From NCBI GenBank assembly GCA_947460225.1, contig CANHHI010000109.1:1-5455 (forward strand): a stretch of DNA of 5,455 nucleotides, given 5' to 3'. This document shows, in pieces, positions 1 to 5,289 of the stretch (positions within the stretch are counted from its first letter, which is position 1; each line of letters opens with the position of its first letter). The notes under the pieces are model-generated. The model was given only the letters and a program-made list of their open reading frames with translations. It ran no database searches and had not been told where the DNA came from. Both the position numbers and the translations under genes were made by a program. The DNA comes from Flavobacteriales bacterium (lineage in GTDB: Bacteria; Bacteroidota; Bacteroidia; Flavobacteriales_D; CANHHI01).

Positions 1-643
1 CACTAGCTTTGGCATGGGAAAAATCCAAGGCATATTTTAAAATGTGTATTTCATGGTCTAACTGCTCGGGGTTATTTTCCGCCCTTGTTGTTATATCTTG
101 TATGTAGGCATTTAAATCACTTCGGGTAAAGTGTTTTGGGCGCACCACCTCGCTTTTGCCAATCCAGCCCAAAAACAATTTAGACAACCAGCGCACACCA
201 ATGGTAATGGGAAACAATACCGCAATAAAAAATAAAATTAAAGGCAAAAACCAACGCAAAAAACCGTCAGGAGCAATTTGGGCAATCAGTTTGGGCAAAA
301 ATTCTGCGGTAATCAAAATTACGCCCGTTGAAATTATGGTTTGAATAGCTAAGGGTAAAAATTGCATGTCTTGCACGCCCAAGCTGGGAAACAAAAAATG
401 CCGAATGATTTTACCTGTATAAATCCCATAAACCACCAAGGTTAAATTGTTGCCCACCAGCATGGTGGTCATGTACAGGTCATTGTATTTTTTTAGCCAC
501 ACCAAAACGGTAGCCGTCCATTTTCCTTGGTTTTTTTCCAGTTCAATGCGCAAGCGATTGGCGGAAATAAAAGCCATTTCTGCCGCCGAAAAAAACGCCG
601 AAGAGAGTAGGGCAAAAAATACCAACCAAAGGTAATTAGTCAT
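1..643 (-). CDS. CNNM/DUF21-domain (HlyC/CorC-type) membrane transporter, 3' part missing
   Basis: Reading leftwards from ATG at 641-643, the frame stays open to the window edge, giving the first 214 residues and no stop. The N terminus is typical of CNNM/DUF21 proteins: a first membrane segment (about residues 4-26) running into FFSAAEMAFISANRLRIELE, then MTTMLVGNNLTLVVYG (about 58-73), a segment about 95-113 ending in TAEFLPK (112-118, like the conserved GE-x-PK motif), and a fourth segment about 130-152. The last visible residues, ILKYALDFSHAKA, match the linker that normally precedes the paired CBS domains, so the CBS and CorC/HlyC C-terminal domains should lie beyond the edge. Family members are inner-membrane proteins linked to magnesium/cobalt or other cation efflux; 'hemolysin' is a historical label. 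The start overlaps the preceding gene's stop by 8 bases (ATGACTAA), suggesting translational coupling. GldE is a relative, but no gld genes are visible here, so I give no symbol. Confidence 0.9.
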   Translation of the reverse strand, partial: MTNYLWLVFFALLSSAFFSAAEMAFISANRLRIELEKNQGKWTATVLVWLKKYNDLYMTTMLVGNNLTLVVYGIYTGKIIRHFLFPSLGVQDMQFLPLAIQTIISTGVILITAEFLPKLIAQIAPDGFLRWFLPLILFFIAVLFPITIGVRWLSKLFLGWIGKSEVVRPKHFTRSDLNAYIQDITTRAENNPEQLDHEIHILKYALDFSHAKAS

Positions 644-857
644 TTTTTTTAGACTGTTGTTTTGCTTGCCATTGTTTTTTGAGTTGTTTCACCCGATAAG
701 AGCGAATAAAAATCCACAAAAGTGCAATGGCGGGAAACACAAAATAAACCAAAGAATTTCTAAATCCTTGCAACCAAACCTCCCGTAGGGACATGCCCAA
801 GGTTACTAAAAATGTGGCAATCCAAATGTAAGTCGTCCAACGCAAATAATGATACAT
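636..857 (-). CDS. Small two-helix inner-membrane protein, unknown function
   Basis: This is a 73-residue protein I cannot assign to a named family. It has two predicted membrane segments, about residues 8-26 (around YIWIATFLVTLGM) and 34-52 (around SLVYFVFPAIALLWIF). A strongly basic tail follows (RVKQLKKQWQAKQQSKKND, 55-73), which by the positive-inside rule would face the cytoplasm, putting the N terminus there too. There is no signal peptide or lipobox. The gene is real rather than a shadow: it begins 3 bases after the lptC stop, ends with an 8-base overlap into the CNNM gene, and has a sensible membrane-protein composition. The tight junctions on both sides suggest co-translation with lptC and the transporter. 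A role as an accessory subunit of either neighbour is inference only. Confidence 0.82.
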   Translation of the reverse strand: MYHYLRWTTYIWIATFLVTLGMSLREVWLQGFRNSLVYFVFPAIALLWIFIRSYRVKQLKKQWQAKQQSKKND

Positions 858-860
858 AAT

Positions 861-1439
861 TTATTCTTCTTGATTTTTTACAGCAATAATGCCACTGACT
901 TTCCGAATTTTATAGCGTGCAAAATCTTCGTCAGCGTCCATGCCCATGCCGTTTATAATGTTGCGCTCTTCTGTTACCCGAACTTTAACGCTATCGGGCA
1001 CGTGTATTTTCTTGGTTTTTTGATTCCAAATCAAATATTCCGTGTCGAGCCTATGCTTTTGGTATAAATTTTTATACACCACGTGTTGTTTAAATTCTAT
1101 GCGCTCCTCATCGTCAAAAATAACGCCGTAACCTGCCGTCAAAATAGCATCTACATTGCCTTTTTCGTCATACACATAAAAATTAAGGCTATCCAACATT
1201 TCGGTCACGTTTTTGTGCCCAAACTTTTCATCATAACGATGCAAGCGAATGGCAAAAAGTTTCATGCGGGTGCGTGCCTCTTCGGTGAATAACATGTAAA
1301 TGCTGTCAAACACTTCGCTTGGGGCATCTGCACTGAGCTCTTCTTCCAAAATAGGCATGGGCTTAGGCGAGTCGCCACAGGAACTTAAAAGCCCCCATGA
1401 CAACAACACAAAACCAAAATATTTTAAATGCGATAACAT
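861..1439 (-). CDS. lptC: LPS export system periplasmic protein LptC (lipoprotein form)
   Basis: LptC is the bitopic or periplasm-facing component of the Lpt bridge that receives lipopolysaccharide from the inner-membrane LptBFG transporter and passes it to LptA. From ATG at 1437-1439 the product is 192 residues, close to the family's usual size of about 190. The N terminus reads as a lipoprotein signal: hydrophobic core FGFVLLSWGLL, then lipobox LSSC with Cys21 as the lipidation site. The conserved part resembles Bacteroidota LptC: YVYDEKGNVDAILTAGYGV (88-106), DDEERIEF (109-116), EYLIWNQKTKKI (134-145) and NGMGMDADEDFARYKIRKVS (163-182). A longer in-frame start at 1496 would put 19 charged residues before the signal peptide and overlap the upstream gene by 53 bases, so I reject it. 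The chosen start lies 4 bases after the TPR gene's stop. A lipid anchor instead of the E. coli-type transmembrane helix is inferred from the lipobox. Confidence 0.92.
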   Translation of the reverse strand: MLSHLKYFGFVLLSWGLLSSCGDSPKPMPILEEELSADAPSEVFDSIYMLFTEEARTRMKLFAIRLHRYDEKFGHKNVTEMLDSLNFYVYDEKGNVDAILTAGYGVIFDDEERIEFKQHVVYKNLYQKHRLDTEYLIWNQKTKKIHVPDSVKVRVTEERNIINGMGMDADEDFARYKIRKVSGIIAVKNQEE

Positions 1440-1443
1440 GTAT

Positions 1444-2766
1444 CTAGTTTTCAACCGCTCTAACTTCCGTTGTTTCTTGATTCCAACAAGCCACATTATA
1501 GGTTTTTTCCTTGCCTAAAAAGTCAAAAATTTCTTCCTTGGTTGGGAAAGCCGTTTTATAGGCATTCATCAATTGCGTCGCTTCCTGCGCCATTTTCGCA
1601 TCAACTTCTTTGGCTTTGGCAGCATAATCATAAGCCAGCCAATACATCGCACGTCTATCAAAGGCTTTTTCGCAGGTTTTAGCTTTTTCCGCAATTTGCT
1701 GGGCGGTGATAGTCAATACTTGTCCTTTTAAGCCCAATTCTTGTGCATACGTTTTTGCTTGCGCAAATTTCCCAGCGGCGGTAGCGGTTTTCATGGCGAG
1801 TTCTTTGTAATCGTTCTGTTTTTCGCAAGTACCGCATTGTTCCAATAGTTTTTCCACGCTGTTAGAGGCTTTAACATAATCTTTGCGCTCCAAATAGCCC
1901 ATAGTCAAACTTACATAACAATCCAAAGAAGGCATACTGGCGCACACATTTTCCGCAGTCTTGATAAACAAATCGCTCTTGGTGCAACGTGCCGCACGCA
2001 TCACATCAACCCATTTGGCTTTGTTGTTGATTTCAGCTTGCGCTTGTATAGATTTTTGCGCCATAGGCTCTATTTGCGCACAGTTGGCTATTTTTGTAAA
2101 ATAAGGCTGCATAGCAGATTTCACCCAATCTGTTACTTTGCTATTTTTAGCGTCTAACTTGGCATAATCCTCCAAATAACCTTGAAATTTACCAAAATCT
2201 TCCAAAACTTCCGCAAGTTCAATTTTACCATCTTTGAGCAAATCATTTTTCAACAAATACAAGTAATAAATCACATAAGGATCGCTTTCGCCTTTTTTTG
2301 CGTCCACTGCACTTTGCATCAAGGTTCTTGCTTGCGCCTTGTCTGCACCAAACTGATACACAAATCGCCCTTTTAAGCCGTTAATCAAAGCCAAATCCGT
2401 ACCTTTTTCGCCATTAAAATACTGCAATTGCCAATCAAACATCTGTACAGATTTAGCCAGCAAACTCGCTTTCTGCGCAGGGTCTTTTTCGGCTTTTAAA
2501 AGCTCTTCGTAAATAATTTTTCCACGCAAATAAGTCGCCACGTTGTACATGGGGCATATTTGCAAGGCTTTATCCAAAAATGGCTCTGCATCTTTGAGTT
2601 TTACAATATCTTTGCTTTCTTGCCATTGCGTAAAATAGTCTTGATACAAAGACAAATTTTCACGGCAGGCTTTCGCATCGCTACCAAACTTTGCGTCTTC
2701 TTGCGCAAACAAGGGGCTTAGCACCAAGCTAACACCCAAAAATAAAGGTTTTAAAAATTGTTCCAT
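1444..2766 (-). CDS. Secreted TPR-like repeat protein, probably periplasmic
   Basis: The product has 440 residues. The N terminus is a plain signal peptide: hydrophobic FLKPLFLGVSLVLSPLFA with likely cleavage after Ala21 (LFA-QE). The rest is largely helical and alanine-, lysine- and leucine-rich, with degenerate TPR-like helical pairs such as 289-309 (MGYLERKDYVKASNSVEKLL) and 323-345. The C-terminal part, AYKTAFPTKEEIFDF (402-416) then YNVACWNQETTEVR (423-436), resembles the end of the TPR proteins that I recall sitting between coaX and lptC in other Bacteroidota genomes. Ten cysteines (34, 71, 229, 261, 275, 283, 311, 314, 365, 427) remain after signal removal, an even number that would suit disulfides in the periplasm. 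No enzyme motif is visible, so a scaffold or protein-interaction role in envelope biogenesis is inference. It starts 34 bases after the outer-membrane protein gene's stop and ends 4 bases before lptC. Confidence 0.88.
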   Translation of the reverse strand: MEQFLKPLFLGVSLVLSPLFAQEDAKFGSDAKACRENLSLYQDYFTQWQESKDIVKLKDAEPFLDKALQICPMYNVATYLRGKIIYEELLKAEKDPAQKASLLAKSVQMFDWQLQYFNGEKGTDLALINGLKGRFVYQFGADKAQARTLMQSAVDAKKGESDPYVIYYLYLLKNDLLKDGKIELAEVLEDFGKFQGYLEDYAKLDAKNSKVTDWVKSAMQPYFTKIANCAQIEPMAQKSIQAQAEINNKAKWVDVMRAARCTKSDLFIKTAENVCASMPSLDCYVSLTMGYLERKDYVKASNSVEKLLEQCGTCEKQNDYKELAMKTATAAGKFAQAKTYAQELGLKGQVLTITAQQIAEKAKTCEKAFDRRAMYWLAYDYAAKAKEVDAKMAQEATQLMNAYKTAFPTKEEIFDFLGKEKTYNVACWNQETTEVRAVEN

Positions 2767-2800
2767 ATCTAAATGCTACGAGCAAATTTAATAAAAAATA

Positions 2801-4087
2801 TCAATTGAATTTTCTTTGTTCAAACCATTTTTCATAATACGGCGAACCCAAAGAAAAACCGAGTCGCATATTGAGGTAATTTTCCTGCAAAACAGGGCTT
2901 TGTCGGCGCAAGTATTCCAAACTCAAATTGAGCCTAGCCTGCACATAGCGCACCAATAGCGGAATGCCCATGCCTATATTGGCACTGTACTCCATGACTT
3001 GCCCAGCTTGTGCAAAATACGTTTGTCCCATATTTACGCCCAAGCGGTAATCTAAGGTTTTTAGAAATTTCTCGCCCACAAAATTCCCCGCAGACGGATT
3101 AAAGCCCAAGCCGAGCTTGACATTCCAATAATCTCTGAGTTTTGTGTTGTCGCTATCGGTGTAGCTAGACCAAGGCTGATACACAAAATCCATGCCAAAC
3201 CTTATCTTTTGCTTGACCACAACGCCAAATCCTCCACCAAAATAATGGGGTAAATAAATTTTTTCTTTGAGATTACTTGCTTGATAAACGGTATCCAAAT
3301 CTTTTTCAACACTTTGTGCGTTGATAAAATAATTGGTGATGAGCGCATCTTTGTAAACCCGCATATCCTTGCCCAAACCATAAACCAAGCCCAAGCTCAA
3401 ATGTATATCTTTATTGGGCACTTGTTTTTGCCAAAAAGCCCCAAATTTAAAATTAAAATCCGACCATTTTTGGCTCTGAATAGCTTTGGTATTGTAAATG
3501 TAAGTTTGGTCATACACAATGCGTTTTTCTTGGGTTACGCCACCAAAATAATAAGCAAAATCAAAGCCTACGCTCAAATAATTGTTGTTTTTATTGATGA
3601 TACTCACGGACTGCCCCAAAATAAATTGGTTCACGCCGTCTTTGCCCAATATACGATTTGTGTGTGGCGTTGCATCATTGACTTTATTAGAAAAAGAATA
3701 GCCCGCCGTACTCATCGGCATAAAGCCCAAGCGCATGCCCCAGCGTTTTTTGTAGGAAAATCCCAAAGAAATTTGTCCTAAACTATAACTTTGCTTGAAG
3801 TCGCTATTGCCTTGCTTGTCGGATAAAAAAAGCAAACGTCCAGACATATCTGCGCTCAGCTGCACAAAATCCAGCAAAGCATAACTGGCAGGGTTAGCCA
3901 AATTGACATCGTATTTGTAAGGCGTGCCAATGCCCAAACCGCCCATGCTATTCATGGCACTGGTGTTGTTGCTTAGTATTTCACCAAAAGGAGCCGTACT
4001 ACTCAATGGAGAATGGTTTAAACTTTCTTGCGCAAAAACACTTTGTATTAAAACAAAGAAAAAAACGAGTATTTTACTTATTTTCAT
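2801..4087 (-). CDS. Bacteroidota outer-membrane beta-barrel protein (FadL/OmpP1-like fold likely)
   Basis: The product has 428 residues with a clear signal peptide (KISKILVFFFVLIQSVFA, cleavage after Ala19 before QE). The mature protein has outer-membrane barrel composition: many alternating, aromatic-rich strands ending in Tyr or Phe, such as SLGQISLGFSYKKRWGMRLG and LNLSLEYL, and many Asn, Gly and Ser turns. Near the N terminus, MNSMGGLGIGT followed by DVNLANPASYALLDFVQLSA resembles the start of a widespread Bacteroidota outer-membrane family with a GMGG...NPASY pattern, distantly like FadL/OmpP1 transporters. The C terminus (LNMRLGFSLGSPYYEKWFEQRKFN) ends with a strand and a short aromatic/basic tail as in those homologues. 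The ATG overlaps the end of coaX by 14 bases, implying translational coupling. The substrate is unknown; a role in hydrophobic compound uptake or in envelope assembly alongside LptC is only a possibility. Confidence 0.88.
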   Translation of the reverse strand: MKISKILVFFFVLIQSVFAQESLNHSPLSSTAPFGEILSNNTSAMNSMGGLGIGTPYKYDVNLANPASYALLDFVQLSADMSGRLLFLSDKQGNSDFKQSYSLGQISLGFSYKKRWGMRLGFMPMSTAGYSFSNKVNDATPHTNRILGKDGVNQFILGQSVSIINKNNNYLSVGFDFAYYFGGVTQEKRIVYDQTYIYNTKAIQSQKWSDFNFKFGAFWQKQVPNKDIHLSLGLVYGLGKDMRVYKDALITNYFINAQSVEKDLDTVYQASNLKEKIYLPHYFGGGFGVVVKQKIRFGMDFVYQPWSSYTDSDNTKLRDYWNVKLGLGFNPSAGNFVGEKFLKTLDYRLGVNMGQTYFAQAGQVMEYSANIGMGIPLLVRYVQARLNLSLEYLRRQSPVLQENYLNMRLGFSLGSPYYEKWFEQRKFN

Positions 4088-4817
4088 GGTTGAATGTTAA
4101 AATAGCGAGCAGTCCCCTCAACGTGAGGTCTGGCATAAACTGCACAAATATCTGTTTTTTTATAGAATTTTCAAAATATTTCGCACTTCCTCCCGTAATC
4201 ACGACCTCCAAATCCGAATATTGCGCTTTAAATTGTTCAATGAGTGCGAAAACTTCCGCCAAAATACCGCCAAAACTGCCCAAATACATAGAGCTTTCCG
4301 TGTCCGTGCCTATTTGTATATCCTCGCAGATTTTCTCTGAAAGCAAAGGCAATTTAGCCGTAAATTGATGCAAAGCATTCAGGCGCATTTCATAGCCCAT
4401 GGAAATCGCCCCGCCCATATACGCATTTTGACTGACCACATCGTATTTGATGCAGGTGCCAAAGTCTATGCACAGCCTGTTTTTATCGGTATTTTTATCC
4501 GCTATGCCCACCGCATTGGCAATTCTATCTTTGCCCAAAGATTTGGGCGTTTCATACAAATTTTCAATGGGCAAAGGCGTGTCGTGGGAGAGGGTATAAA
4601 TGGGAAAATTCGTTTGTTTGAGCCATTTTTCCAAAAAAGCCTCGTGTTCAATCACCGAACTCAATATGCAGGCAGTAATATTATACTGCGCTTGCCATTT
4701 TAAAAGTGCGTGTTCCATAAAATGCCCGAGGGGATATTGTGCTTTTTGCACGCACACATCTTGCTCAAAAAGTGCCAGTTTACTTAGCGTGTTGCCTAAA
4801 TCTAAAACCAAATACAT
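4074..4817 (-). CDS. coaX: Type III pantothenate kinase (CoaX)
   Basis: This enzyme phosphorylates pantothenate with ATP, the first committed step of coenzyme A synthesis, in the cytoplasm. Length is 247 residues, normal for the family. It shows the ASKHA-fold motifs in order: DLGNT at 6-10 (phosphate binding, acidic Asp6), GKDR at 95-98 (Asp97 at the family's catalytic-base position), DFGT at 118-121 (third conserved acidic residue, Asp118), GGAISMG at 135-141, a Bacteroidota-type MRLNALHQFTAKLPL stretch (144-158), GTDT at 170-173 and VVITGGSAKYF near the C terminus. In the GGxIxPG motif the usual proline is Met140, which is uncommon but does not touch a known catalytic residue. Family members are potassium- or ammonium-dependent and generally not inhibited by CoA; this is family knowledge, not seen here. 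It is the first gene of the leftward operon, and its last 14 bases are shared with the outer-membrane protein start. Confidence 0.95.
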   Translation of the reverse strand: MYLVLDLGNTLSKLALFEQDVCVQKAQYPLGHFMEHALLKWQAQYNITACILSSVIEHEAFLEKWLKQTNFPIYTLSHDTPLPIENLYETPKSLGKDRIANAVGIADKNTDKNRLCIDFGTCIKYDVVSQNAYMGGAISMGYEMRLNALHQFTAKLPLLSEKICEDIQIGTDTESSMYLGSFGGILAEVFALIEQFKAQYSDLEVVITGGSAKYFENSIKKQIFVQFMPDLTLRGLLAILTFNHENK

Positions 4818-4821
4818 GTTA

Positions 4822-4852
4822 CAAAAGTCTCTATTTTCCTACAAAGATGCAA
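4822..4852 (-). promoter_or_regulatory. Candidate coaX operon promoter (weak)
   Basis: On the minus strand, TTG (4852-4850) is followed after 20 bases by GACTTTTG (4829-4822), one mismatch from the Bacteroidota -7 element TAnnTTTG. This would start transcription almost at the coaX ATG. A second, overlapping candidate is CATCTTTG (4849-4842), also one mismatch off, which gives a leader of about 20 bases but has no TTG at the expected distance. One promoter must lie in this region, because the operon is divergent from the tRNA genes, but the sequence does not say which. Confidence 0.3.
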
Positions 4853-4873
4853 TTTTTTTTCATTTTATTGCAT
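4847..4873. repeat. Inverted repeat ATGCAAT / ATTGCAT between divergent promoters
   Basis: Perfect 7-base arms at 4847-4853 and 4867-4873 are separated by 13 T-rich bases. The dyad overlaps the candidate coaX promoter and lies just left of the tRNA promoter. It could be a regulator's site, but T runs make chance dyads common here. Confidence 0.4.
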
Positions 4874-4878
4874 TTTTT

Positions 4879-4911
4879 TTTGGGATATTAGCAAAAAACG
4901 TTGTAATTTTG
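4879..4911 (+). promoter_or_regulatory. Bacteroidota-type promoter of the tRNA-Phe genes
   Basis: TTTG at 4879-4882 and a perfect TAnnTTTG match, TAATTTTG, at 4904-4911 are separated by 21 bases, within the 17-23 range described for the phylum's primary sigma factor. The start would be near 4916-4919, about 37 bases before the first tRNA. The early leader holds a small hairpin, GTTTC-AAAG-GAAAC (4919-4932). Confidence 0.68.
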
Positions 4912-4954
4912 CACTGTCGTTTCAAAGGAAACAAAACACAAAGTAAAAAAAATT

Positions 4955-5030
4955 GGTGATATAGCTCAGTTGGTAGAGCAAAGGACTGAAAATCCTTGTG
5001 TCGTTGGTTCGATTCCAACTATCACCACCA
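4955..5030 (+). tRNA. tRNA-Phe (anticodon GAA), copy 1
   Basis: The full cloverleaf can be read directly. The acceptor stem GGTGATA pairs perfectly with TATCACC; the D arm is GCTC...GAGC; the anticodon stem AAGGA/TCCTT encloses the loop CTGAAAA with anticodon GAA; a GTGTC variable loop follows; the T arm is GTTGG-TTCGATT-CCAAC. The discriminator base is A, and CCA is encoded, giving 76 bases. It is the first gene of a rightward two-tRNA unit and is divergent from coaX. Confidence 0.98.
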
Positions 5031-5058
5031 AAAACAACCTGAATTAGAAAATATACAC

Positions 5059-5134
5059 GGTGATATAGCTCAGTTGGTAGAGCAAAGGACTGAAAATCCT
5101 TGTGTCGTTGGTTCGATTCCAACTATCACCACCA
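5059..5134 (+). tRNA. tRNA-Phe (anticodon GAA), copy 2, identical to copy 1
   Basis: All 76 bases, including the encoded CCA, are identical to the copy 28 bases upstream, with the same cloverleaf and GAA anticodon. Identity stops exactly at the tRNA ends: neither the preceding nor the following bases are shared. The pair shares one upstream promoter and one downstream terminator, so the precursor is presumably processed from a single transcript. Confidence 0.98.
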
Positions 5135-5140
5135 GAAAAT

Positions 5141-5168
5141 AAAACGCTCCTGTTTAGGGGCGTTTTTT
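5141..5168 (+). terminator. Rho-independent terminator of the tRNA-Phe unit
   Basis: The arm AAAACGCTCC (5141-5150) pairs with GGGGCGTTTT (5157-5166) over 10 base pairs, including one G-T wobble, around the 6-base loop TGTTTA. A run of six T (5163-5168) overlaps the end of the stem. It begins 6 bases after the second tRNA's CCA. Confidence 0.88.
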
Positions 5169-5198
5169 GTGTGTCCTGTTGTGTAATTTTTCGTATTT

Positions 5199-5217
5199 AA
5201 ACCTGACGAAACCTGAC
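5199..5217 (+). repeat. Direct repeat AAACCTGAC, two copies with a 10-base period
   Basis: The 9-mer AAACCTGAC occurs at 5199-5207 and 5209-5217, one helical turn apart, so a protein could read both from the same face of the DNA. A third, inverted copy follows at 5233-5241. The group lies just upstream of the sigma-54 promoter match and downstream of the tRNA terminator, suggesting regulatory sites for the next gene. Confidence 0.8.
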
Positions 5218-5241
5218 ACGAAAAATATTTTTGTCAGGTTT
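5209..5241. repeat. Inverted repeat with 10-base arms (AAACCTGACA / TGTCAGGTTT), probable operator or activator site
   Basis: Perfect arms at 5209-5218 and 5232-5241 flank a 13-base AT-rich centre that is nearly palindromic. The centre of symmetry (5225) lies about 50 bases upstream of the expected sigma-54 start. A dimeric regulator binding here, possibly an enhancer-binding protein, is inference. It does not look like a terminator, because no transcript is expected to reach it past the upstream terminator. Confidence 0.65.
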
Positions 5242-5248
5242 TTCGCTT

Positions 5249-5264
5249 TGGCACGGTTTTTGCT
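5249..5264 (+). promoter_or_regulatory. Sigma-54 (RpoN) -24/-12 promoter
   Basis: TGGCACG (5249-5255), four bases, then TTGCT (5260-5264) matches the consensus TGGCACG-N4-TTGCW at every defined position, with the GG and GC doublets exactly 12 bases apart. Transcription would start near 5275, giving a leader of about 15 bases to the ATG at 5290. Sigma-54 promoters need an AAA+ enhancer-binding activator, and the AAACCTGAC repeats upstream are candidate sites. No primary-sigma promoter of comparable quality is seen in this gap. Confidence 0.75.
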
Positions 5265-5289
5265 TGTAGATGATTAAAGAAATCAATGT

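Noticed and set aside
1440..1496. An upstream extension of lptC to an ATG at 1496
   Set aside because: It would place a basic 19-residue stretch before a good lipoprotein signal peptide and overlap the TPR gene by 53 bases; the start at 1439 explains both the signal and the spacing.
2783..2790. A perfect minus-strand TAnnTTTG (TAAATTTG) just upstream of the TPR gene
   Set aside because: There is no TTG at 17-23 bases upstream (the nearest are about 11 and 30 bases away), and the surrounding 34-base gap is very AT-rich. An internal promoter is possible but not supported.
3281..3781. A 166-codon plus-strand reading frame
   Set aside because: It lies entirely inside the outer-membrane protein gene on the other strand, has no recognisable domain, and its composition reflects the reverse complement of barrel strands.
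5036..5042. AACCTGA between the two tRNA genes, a possible further copy of the AAACCTGAC repeat
   Set aside because: Only seven bases match and the site is inside a transcribed tRNA spacer, so chance is the simplest explanation.
4922..5122. A 66-codon minus-strand reading frame running across both tRNA genes
   Set aside because: It is the antisense of the tRNA-Phe pair (repeated SWNRTNDTRIFSPL-like text), a well-known spurious protein pattern. It also covers the tRNA promoter leader.
5184..5191. TAATTTTT, a near match to the Bacteroidota -7 element, before the NTPase gene
   Set aside because: The last defined base is wrong, and the only TTTG upstream is 14 bases away inside the terminator's T run, too close for the phylum's promoters.
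5199..5241. Possible CRISPR-like or iteron array
   Set aside because: There are only two direct copies of nine bases with a one-base spacer and one inverted copy, which is neither CRISPR architecture nor a replication iteron array.
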